Origin: Candidatus Latescibacterota bacterium
GTDB taxonomy: Bacteria; Latescibacterota; UBA2968; GCA-2709665
Direction: 5' to 3'
DNA length: 6,182 nucleotides
Assembly (NCBI GenBank): GCA_030746455.1
Contig: JASLMQ010000489.1
Coordinates: forward strand, 1 to 6,182
Shown here: positions 1-4,363 of the stretch, in pieces
Layout of the letters: every line of letters begins with the position of its first letter
Numbering within the stretch: the stretch's first letter is position 1
Made by a program: the position numbers and the translations under genes
Notes under the pieces: generated by a model
Databases searched by the model: none
What the model was told of the DNA's origin: nothing
The model's input: the letters and a program-made list of their open reading frames with translations, nothing else

Positions 1-89
1 CCCCAGGCCGCGCCCACTCCCAGAAGGGAAGCCCCGCGCGCAAGGAAGGATCGCCTGTCCTCCTCAGATCTGTTGTATCGCGGTCTCAC
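1..89 (-). CDS. N-terminus of a Tat-exported protein, cut by the left edge
   Basis: Reading the minus strand from a GTG at 87-89, an uninterrupted frame runs off the left edge after 29 codons. Residues 12-29 contain DRRSFLARGASLLGVGAAW: a twin-arginine motif (RRSFL, matching the RRxFL core) followed by a moderately hydrophobic Gly/Ala/Leu h-region, the standard layout of a Tat signal peptide. Tat substrates usually fold in the cytoplasm, often with a metal or organic cofactor, before export to the periplasm. The GTG is preceded by AGGCGGGG with 7 bases of spacing, and it lies 18 bases after the YceI stop codon, so it is probably the last visible member of that operon. The mature domain is outside the window, so the enzyme class cannot be named. 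The signal motif is seen directly; the choice of GTG start and periplasmic location are inferred. Confidence 0.6.
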   Translation of the reverse strand, partial: MRPRYNRSEEDRRSFLARGASLLGVGAAW

Positions 90-107
90 CAGCTTGCCCC
101 GCCTGAT

Positions 108-794
108 CTACCGTGTACCTGCTGACGGATCGGTGGTGCCGTACAGGCTGACGCGGATCTCGATCGTCTCGCCGACCCGGCTGCCCACGAACCCCCTCAC
201 ACCCTTGATGCCGAAATCCCCCAACGCGATCTTGAACGTCGCCTGTACCATAACGAAGTCCCCCGTCGCGCGCTCTCGCGTTTCCGCCGACTCGGGCAAG
301 TAGGTCGCCACAAAGGGGATGTTCATCTCGAGCGTTGTGCCGTGTAGCGTGAAATCCCCCACGGCTTTCCCTCGAACGATTGCGGAGCCCTCGGCAGCAT
401 CGGACTTGACCTGTTGGACAGCCTCGAGCTCGTCGATCTCGAAGGAGATTGTCGGGTACTGCGCACCGTCCAGCCAGTCCTTGCTGTAGAGGTGACGATC
501 GCGCTTCGAGATGCCCGTCTTCATGCCCTTTACCTGAACCACGACCTTTCCAGTGAGGTCCTCGAGGCCGTTGGGATCGAAGGTAACCGACCCGGACACA
601 CCCCCGGCCGTACCGTGGATCTCTTCGAGCGGAGCAGTACTCACGAAGACCATCTGGTTCCTGCCGACCTTGTCGCTCAACACGACCGTCTTCTCGCCTT
701 TCAGCGGCAGACCGAAGCCGGTCTGCGCACCGGCCGGACCTGCGATCAAGACTGAAACCAGGACGACCACCCAGGCTGTGATTTTTGCCATCAT
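108..794 (-). CDS. YceI-family periplasmic lipocalin-like protein
   Basis: A 228-residue protein with a Sec signal peptide: residues 4-22 form a hydrophobic segment (AWVVVLVSVLIAG) with a likely signal peptidase cut after AGA at 23/24. The mature part matches the YceI family, which forms a lipocalin-like beta-barrel that binds polyisoprenoid chains. The family's most typical stretch is present at 98-118 (RDRHLYSKDWLD followed by AQYPTISFEI). Later family segments are GDFTLHGTT (146-154), FKIALGDFGI (187-196) and the closing strand GETIEIRVSLYG (208-219). Length is slightly above the usual 190-200 residues because of the signal and loops. The start at 794 is preferred over upstream ATGs at 821 and 818, because AGAGAGGA lies 7 bases before it and the upstream ones overlap the preceding gene. 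It sits 4 bases after that gene and 18 before the Tat-signal gene. YceI proteins often accompany membrane redox genes, but the ligand here is unknown. Confidence 0.9.
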   Translation of the reverse strand: MMAKITAWVVVLVSVLIAGPAGAQTGFGLPLKGEKTVVLSDKVGRNQMVFVSTAPLEEIHGTAGGVSGSVTFDPNGLEDLTGKVVVQVKGMKTGISKRDRHLYSKDWLDGAQYPTISFEIDELEAVQQVKSDAAEGSAIVRGKAVGDFTLHGTTLEMNIPFVATYLPESAETRERATGDFVMVQATFKIALGDFGIKGVRGFVGSRVGETIEIRVSLYGTTDPSAGTR

Positions 795-798
795 TGCG

Positions 799-1107
799 CT
801 ATCCTCTCTGTTGCGCATCATTGCGCACTGGAACCCGCTCTACATCACCTGAGCCACTTGTGTCCCTCCGGGACCTCCGCCAGAGCAGGACGCCAACCAC
901 GGCGAGAACCAGAATGCCGGGACCCGCGACGTCTAGCCCGATCCACAGCCCCTCTTCCCATTGCACCTGCTTTGTCCTGAACAGCTCGTCGTCCACCACG
1001 ACCGGCTGCGCGGTCTTCGTAAAGACACTGGCGCCGCCGACCAGCCACCAGCCCCCGATGGCGATGGCAATCCCGAAGGCGATCAAACTGAGCGTTCTCC
1101 GTCCCAT
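799..1107 (-). CDS. Small two-TM inner-membrane protein, unknown function
   Basis: A 102-residue protein that I do not recognise. It has two hydrophobic segments, about residues 6-26 (LSLIAFGIAIAIGGWWLVGG) and 57-76 (GLDVAGPGILVLAVVGVLLW), joined by an acidic loop of about 30 residues (VVVDDELFRTKQVQWEEG). Arginines at the N-terminus (GRR) and after TM2 (RRSRR) suggest both ends are cytoplasmic and the loop faces the periplasm. The C-terminal tail (80-102) is polar and probably disordered. The ATG at 1107 is chosen. A GTG at 1119 in the same frame would add four residues, but its purine tract lies almost directly against it. The stop is 4 bases before the YceI start, so the two are likely co-translated. 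By context it may be a membrane partner of the YceI or Tat-exported protein; this is inference only. Confidence 0.7.
   Translation of the reverse strand: MGRRTLSLIAFGIAIAIGGWWLVGGASVFTKTAQPVVVDDELFRTKQVQWEEGLWIGLDVAGPGILVLAVVGVLLWRRSRRDTSGSGDVERVPVRNDAQQRG
802..809 (-). promoter_or_regulatory. Ribosome binding site fixing the YceI start
   Basis: The minus strand reads AGAGAGGA here, 7 bases before the ATG at 794. It lies inside the last codons of the upstream membrane-protein gene, whose TAG stop (799-801) falls between this site and the start. This indicates translational coupling and argues against the in-frame ATGs at 818 and 821, which lack a comparable site. Confidence 0.6.
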
Positions 1108-1153
1108 AGTAATGCCCACTTCCCCCGGCGTCGGCGATGTCGGTTGGCGCTGT

Positions 1154-1327
1154 CTAGTAGAAGGCGTGAAGCTGAAGGGCGTAGCGTGTCGACCGAAAGG
1201 TCTCCGTATCCATCAGGCGGTATTCGGGGCGAAGCTCCACACCGGGAAGCAGAAAAATCTGGGCACCCACCGAAGCTTGACGCGTCCTGAAGGAGAGCTT
1301 GGACCCGGGCCTGTCCTCTGCACCATG
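1154..1327 (-). pseudogene. 3' remnant of an outer-membrane beta-barrel protein gene
   Basis: On the minus strand a 57-codon stretch ends at TAG (1154-1156) and is closed upstream by an in-frame TGA (1328-1330), with another stop at 1346-1348. It has no start codon near its upstream end. The translation looks like the last strands of an outer-membrane barrel. There are alternating strands (SVGAQIFLLP, a tight G turn, VELRPEYRLMDTE, then a final strand) and the protein ends RYALQLHAFY. The C-terminal residue is aromatic, with hydrophobic residues at -3, -5 and -7 and Tyr at -9, the signature used by the BAM machinery. It lies 46 bases before the ATG of the next gene on the same strand, as an upstream operon member would. 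The rest of the barrel is not seen in any frame upstream, so the gene appears truncated by deletion or rearrangement. A sequencing frameshift at about 1300-1345 is a less likely alternative. The family cannot be assigned. Confidence 0.45.
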
Positions 1328-1343
1328 TCAGAGGCCTGAGCCC
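1307..1343. repeat. Imperfect inverted repeat at the broken edge of the barrel remnant
   Basis: CCTCTG (1315-1320) and CAGAGG (1329-1334) form a perfect 6-bp stem around an 8-base loop. GGGC (1307-1310) and GCCC (1340-1343) extend it by 4 bp across a 4x5 internal loop. No T-run follows on either strand, so it does not fit a rho-independent terminator. It spans the in-frame stop that ends the barrel-like reading frame. Confidence 0.4.
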
Positions 1344-1644
1344 AATCACCTGGCGCTCCCGTCGTACCGGCTTGCCCGCATCCTCCCCAATCCCTCGATC
1401 CGCTTCACTGCCGCATTGGTTCTGGATAAATTGCCCGAATTCAGCCCATCAGTCAAGTGCCTCTGAATCATGGGTTTCGGGGGCCTTCCAGCGCGCCGGA
1501 CGGCTGCCAGTTCACCGACAAAGGGCTTGACACACCAGAGACACAGCACCATGAATACACTGCGATTGACGCGCCGGCTCAACCGGAACCGGCTTGGGCT
1601 GCTCCTGGCGATTCCTTCCCCTCCGTGAAATGAGGCTGGACCCC
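1331..1644. other. About 310-base region without a convincing gene, between opposed gene blocks
   Basis: No frame on either strand gives a recognisable protein. A minus-strand frame (1346-1582, 78 codons) and a very short plus-strand frame (ATG 1551 to TGA 1626-1628, 25 codons, basic then Leu-rich) are open but lack ribosome binding sites and family features. A perfect TTGACA at 1527-1532 could be a -35 box for the plus-strand block, but the best -10-like hexamer at normal spacing (ATGAAT, 1551-1556, 18 bases away) matches only 3 of 6 positions, so the promoter is a weak guess. Short CCGG-rich inverted repeats lie around 1573-1593. This is the likely place for the promoter of the plus-strand genes and also for the lost 5' part of the barrel gene. 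Confidence 0.4.
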
Positions 1645-2733
1645 ATGCCGTACCGATGCCGTGAGCGTGTCAGCAAGGCCCTAGACCACCGTGAACCGGA
1701 TCGGGTACCGTATCGCGCCTTCGTGCCCCGCGAGGTCCGTTCCTGCCTCGAGCAAATGGATCTCGATCCCGATCACCGGGCCTTCTGCACGGAGGGTGAC
1801 TTCGCCGTGGTCGGATACGACCCGCCGGCGGACCCCGACCGGTTCAGGGCCTGCTTCGACGATCTGCCGGAGTGTGTCGTGTTCTCCTGCTGGGGCGTTG
1901 GCAGACTCGCACAGCAGACCGAGCAGGGGTGGCACGCGGGACACAAGATGTACCATCCTCTGGCCGGTATCGACACGGTGGACGGGCTCGACCGCTACCC
2001 GTTCCCCGACGTGCGCGCAAGCGACCCGAATCGGGAGCTGGGGCATAGGGTACGCCGACTCCAGGAGGATGGATACACCGTCCTCGGGAACATGTCTCAG
2101 ACCGTCCTCGAGACGGCCTACGAAATGCGTGGGATGCCGCAGCTCTTCGTCGACTTCTACGAACGGCCGCGGTATGTGGAGACGCTCTTCGGAAAGATCT
2201 TGGAGCAGCGGCTTGTACAGGCCCGTCGCCTAGCCGAAGCAGGTGTGGACATCCTTCGGATCGGCGACGACATCGCCTCCCAGGAGGGACTGATCGTCGG
2301 CCTGGATCTCTACCGGGACTGGATCAGGCCGCACCACGCGGCCGTCATCTCGGAGGCGCGCGCCATCCGTACGGGGATTCCGGTCAAGTACCACAGCGAC
2401 GGCAATCTCACCCCGCTCCTGCCCGATCTAATCGACATCGGAGTGACCATCATCAACCCGGCCCAACCCGAATGTATGGACCTTCGCGAGGTGAAGCGCG
2501 AGTTCGGTCGCGACCTCACCCTCTGGGGATGCATGCCCGTGCAGAGCACCTTTCAGCACGGGTCCGCAGAAGGCATTGAACGTCACGTGGACTTCCTGAT
2601 GGAGCACATCGCACCCGACGGCGGATTCGTGGCCTCCTTCATCAATTTCCTCGCAACTGAGCGCTCCACCGAAAACTTGGTTACCTTCCTGCAGATGTTC
2701 TACGAGAAGGGACGGTATGAAACTCGCGGATAG
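1645..2733 (+). CDS. UroD-superfamily protein (not HemE), function unknown
   Basis: A 362-residue protein of the uroporphyrinogen decarboxylase / corrinoid methyltransferase superfamily (TIM barrel). It opens with the family's usual start, RERVSKALDHREPDRVP (6-22). It continues with an acidic core strand VDILRIGDDIASQEGLIVGLDLY (201-223), then KYHSDGNLTPLLPDLIDIG (248-266), and ends GGFVASFINFLA...ENLVTFLQMF (326-352). Length is normal for the superfamily. The HemE signature (RQAGRY near the N-terminus) is absent, so this is not the haem enzyme. In zinc-dependent corrinoid methyltransferases (MtaA/MtbA) the ligands are H-x-C plus a later Cys; here the first site is His250-Ser-Asp252 and no Cys occurs near 326-340, so that chemistry is not supported. 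In-frame upstream starts exist (ATG 1630, and a longer frame from 1594), but 1645 places the canonical N-terminus correctly and has GAGG at 1632-1635. A 108-base gap separates it from the NagB-like gene, with which it may share a transcript. Confidence 0.88.
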   Translation: MPYRCRERVSKALDHREPDRVPYRAFVPREVRSCLEQMDLDPDHRAFCTEGDFAVVGYDPPADPDRFRACFDDLPECVVFSCWGVGRLAQQTEQGWHAGHKMYHPLAGIDTVDGLDRYPFPDVRASDPNRELGHRVRRLQEDGYTVLGNMSQTVLETAYEMRGMPQLFVDFYERPRYVETLFGKILEQRLVQARRLAEAGVDILRIGDDIASQEGLIVGLDLYRDWIRPHHAAVISEARAIRTGIPVKYHSDGNLTPLLPDLIDIGVTIINPAQPECMDLREVKREFGRDLTLWGCMPVQSTFQHGSAEGIERHVDFLMEHIAPDGGFVASFINFLATERSTENLVTFLQMFYEKGRYETRG

Positions 2734-2735
2734 AG

Positions 2736-2748
2736 GGTCCGTCGGACC
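2736..2748. repeat. 13-base palindrome just after the UroD-like gene
   Basis: GGTCCG-T-CGGACC begins 2 bases after the TAG stop. It is a perfect palindrome with 6-base arms around one base; as RNA it could form a 5-bp hairpin with a 3-base loop. No T-run follows, so an intrinsic terminator is not supported; an mRNA-stabilising hairpin or a protein site is possible. The remainder of the gap to 2841 shows only the ribosome binding site of the next gene (GGGGGA, 2831-2836). Confidence 0.4.
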
Positions 2749-2841
2749 TGAACAACGGACGGTCACGCGCAGGATCCACCCGCCTGTGCAGCCCGCGCCG
2801 ATCAGTCGCGGATGAATTCGCACCAGCAATGGGGGACATAA

Positions 2842-3588
2842 ATGAACTACGGCAAGACAGCGGTTGTCGTCTGCAAAGACGACCGGGAGTTGGGCGAGAG
2901 GGCTGCATCGGATGTCGCCCACAAGATGAGAGGGCTCTTGTCCGAGCGCGACGTGATCCGGGTCGTGTTCTCGGCAGCCGAAAGCCAGGTGACGTTCCTC
3001 GACGCGCTGGCCAAGGAACAGGGGATCGATTGGGGGCAGGTCGTCTGCCTCAACGTGGATGACCTCCACGATGTTCGGATGCCGGAGGCCTGCACCTGCG
3101 GTTACCTCACGAGGACCCACCTCTACGACAAGATCGGCCCGCTACGGGTCCACCTGATTCGCCACGACGCCCCTGACCCGGAGGCGGAGGCAAAGCGCTT
3201 CGAAGCCGTGCTTCGAGAAGAAGGCCCAATAGACATCATATGTCAGGGAATCGGGACATCGGGGCACCTGGCGCTGAACGAGCCCGGCATCACCAACTTC
3301 GACGACGAGCGGTGGGTCAGAGTGGTGGGGATCGCCGAGCAGTCGAAGCAACAGCTTCTCGAGGATCCTCACTTCATGCAGCTGGGGTACATACCCGAAA
3401 TCGGAATCACCATGACCATCCCGGCACTCAGGTCGGCCCGCCACCGGTTCACGATGGTGCCGTACGAGAACAAACGGTCGATTATCAAGAAGCTCTTCGA
3501 GCAGAAAACGCCCACCGCCGAGCTGCCCGCGTCCATCCTACTCGAGCTGGACGGTACTCTCTATCTGGAAAGGGCCTCGTGCCCCTGA
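2842..3588 (+). CDS. Divergent NagB / 6-phosphogluconolactonase-fold protein
   Basis: A 248-residue protein of the glucosamine-6-phosphate deaminase/isomerase family (E. coli NagB is 266). NagB landmarks appear in order. The phosphate-loop region is FSAAESQVTFLDAL (43-56). The catalytic-Asp strand is LNVDDLHDVRMPEACTCGYL (70-89), with Asp73 aligning to NagB Asp72. The active-site motif is GIGTSGHLALNEP (136-148), and the end is TIPALRSA and LPASILLELDG (192-238). His142 and Glu147 match catalytic His143 and Glu148 of NagB, but the Asp141 position is Ser140, and the usual Gly-Gly of the phosphate loop is Ala-Ala. Both changes recall the poorly characterised isomerase-like subfamily found in environmental bacteria, so amino-sugar-phosphate deamination is plausible but unproven. 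The protein is cytoplasmic, with no signal. The start is supported by GGGGGA (2831-2836) 5 bases upstream. The following small ORF begins 25 bases after its stop. Confidence 0.82.
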   Translation: MNYGKTAVVVCKDDRELGERAASDVAHKMRGLLSERDVIRVVFSAAESQVTFLDALAKEQGIDWGQVVCLNVDDLHDVRMPEACTCGYLTRTHLYDKIGPLRVHLIRHDAPDPEAEAKRFEAVLREEGPIDIICQGIGTSGHLALNEPGITNFDDERWVRVVGIAEQSKQQLLEDPHFMQLGYIPEIGITMTIPALRSARHRFTMVPYENKRSIIKKLFEQKTPTAELPASILLELDGTLYLERASCP

Positions 3589-3598
3589 GTCGGGGCAC
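3579..3598 (+). other. Perfect stem-loop across the NagB-like stop codon
   Basis: GTGCCCC (3579-3585) and GGGGCAC (3592-3598) form a 7-bp GC-rich stem around TGAGTC, with the TGA stop (3586-3588) in the loop. The next bases are CGGCAGGTGG, with no U-tract, so this is not a standard intrinsic terminator. It ends 15 bases before the GTG of the next ORF and next to its ribosome binding site, so it could stabilise the upstream mRNA or affect initiation downstream. Confidence 0.45.
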
Positions 3599-3613
3599 CG
3601 GCAGGTGGCTCCC

Positions 3614-3832
3614 GTGAATGCTCCCCACCCATCCCCTGCGCCGGTCGATTACGAAACCGATCCCGAAACGCGATCGGTCCTCCCCCACGGCAACCACTCC
3701 ACCTTCCCGACCTGGGAGCCCTACTCGTGTGGACGGGGGTTGGCCAAGGGAAGGTGCAGGGAGGCAGCAGAAGGGCTGGGCGCCCCTCTGTCGATCACCA
3801 AGCGCGGCTGCCTGGTGTGGGCCTACAAGTAG
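3614..3832 (+). CDS. Small hypothetical protein, 72 residues
   Basis: I do not recognise this protein. It starts at GTG 3614, which has a good purine-rich site (AGGTGG, 3603-3608) 5 bases upstream; another in-frame GTG at 3605 would overlap that site. The third codon positions are mostly G or C, as in neighbouring genes, which supports coding. It has no signal peptide or membrane segment. The N-terminal part is Pro- and acid-rich (APVDYETDPETRS). The C-terminal half is basic and has three cysteines (Cys36, Cys46, Cys64 by my count), ending KRGCLVWAYK. It lies between the NagB-like gene (25-base gap) and the membrane-protein gene (60-base gap), all on the same strand. It may instead be the degraded end of a larger gene, or not coding. 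Confidence 0.4.
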   Translation: MNAPHPSPAPVDYETDPETRSVLPHGNHSTFPTWEPYSCGRGLAKGRCREAAEGLGAPLSITKRGCLVWAYK

Positions 3833-3879
3833 GACGACGCGGAATGCATGCTGTCCTTCCGACGTGGACCGCCGATTGC

Positions 3880-3886
3880 GAGGAGG
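3880..3886 (+). promoter_or_regulatory. Ribosome binding site deciding the membrane-protein start
   Basis: GAGGAGG is a near-consensus Shine-Dalgarno site 6 bases before ATG 3893. The same frame is open to an ATG at 3848, but that start has no such site and would add 15 residues (basic, no homology) before the conserved protein, so 3893 is preferred. Confidence 0.75.
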
Positions 3887-3892
3887 CAATCC

Positions 3893-4348
3893 ATGACCGA
3901 CCAGCAAGATCCAGATCATGATATGGAGTCCTACCGGCTTCTCCTGGATCTATGGAAACAGGAGAACCCAATCAAGACCACGAAGCTCCAGGTCCTGCTC
4001 GCCGTCAACGGCGGTCTGATCTCCGTCGTCAGCTTCGCTGGGGGTCTCACGGTCGCGAACTGGCCGCTATTCTTGCTCGGCGCCTTCCTCTCTGGGGTCT
4101 GGGTCTTGTCTATCGGCCGCACCACCTTCTACCAGAGGCTCTGGAAGCACAAGCTCGAGAAGCTGGCCTCCGCGCACCCCGATGACGCGCGTTTCCAGAT
4201 CCTCGATGTCAGGGAGGCCGTGGAGGCCCAGAGCGGCTTCTTAGGTGCTCTAGGCGGCGTGTCCTCCCGGTACTACCTCCTGGGCGCCCCCATCTTCCTG
4301 TGCCTGGCATGGCTCGCGGTCCTCATCGTTGTCCTCCTCACGGGCTAG
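3893..4348 (+). CDS. Small three-TM membrane protein, possibly RipA-family
   Basis: A 151-residue inner-membrane protein. A charged cytoplasmic-type N-terminus (1-31, including LLLDLWKQENPIKTTK) precedes TM1 (about 32-53, LQVLLAVNGGLISVVSFAGG) and TM2 (about 56-75, ending WVLSIGRT). A 50-residue basic/acidic loop follows (QRLWKHKLEKLASAHPDDAR), then TM3 (about 127-149), ending at the C-terminus. The pattern LWK-x-ENPIKT...LQVLL...SIGRT-x-x-xQRLWK resembles, from memory, the RipA-type octameric membrane proteins described in Francisella and present in many bacteria. I could not test this, so the family name is tentative and the membrane topology is the firm part. The start is set by GAGGAGG at 3880-3886. 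The stop is 15 bases before the secreted beta-helix gene, so the two are probably co-transcribed. It has no recognisable catalytic motif. Confidence 0.8.
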   Translation: MTDQQDPDHDMESYRLLLDLWKQENPIKTTKLQVLLAVNGGLISVVSFAGGLTVANWPLFLLGAFLSGVWVLSIGRTTFYQRLWKHKLEKLASAHPDDARFQILDVREAVEAQSGFLGALGGVSSRYYLLGAPIFLCLAWLAVLIVVLLTG

Positions 4349-4352
4349 CCCG
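4341..4352. repeat. 12-base palindrome across a stop codon
   Basis: CGGGCTAGCCCG is a perfect 12-base palindrome centred on the TAG stop (4346-4348) of the membrane-protein gene. It ends 11 bases before the ATG at 4364. Without a central loop it cannot make a long hairpin, so any role would be at the DNA level; chance is likely in GC-rich sequence. Confidence 0.3.
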
Positions 4353-4363
4353 ACGGGCCACAC

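Noticed and set aside
73..303. 76-codon plus-strand frame at the left end
   Set aside because: It is antisense to the YceI gene and the Tat-signal start, both of which have recognisable protein features.
1527..1556. Sigma-70 promoter with perfect TTGACA
   Set aside because: The best -10-like hexamer at usable spacing matches only 3 of 6 positions, so it is noted in the intergenic entry but not called as a promoter.
1346..1582. 78-codon minus-strand frame with a GRPPKP motif recalling some transposase N-termini
   Set aside because: Only the short motif is suggestive; the following residues do not fit any IS family I know, there is no ribosome binding site, and no terminal inverted repeats were found.
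1645..2733. HemE (uroporphyrinogen decarboxylase of haem synthesis)
   Set aside because: The RQAGR N-terminal signature and other HemE substrate-binding segments are missing, and no other haem gene is nearby.
2428..3120. 230-codon open frame on the minus strand
   Set aside because: It crosses the ends of two confident plus-strand genes and their gap, and its translation has no family features; it is a complement artefact.
3579..3598. Rho-independent terminator after the NagB-like gene
   Set aside because: The stem is good but no T-run follows, and the next ORF's ribosome binding site starts within a few bases.
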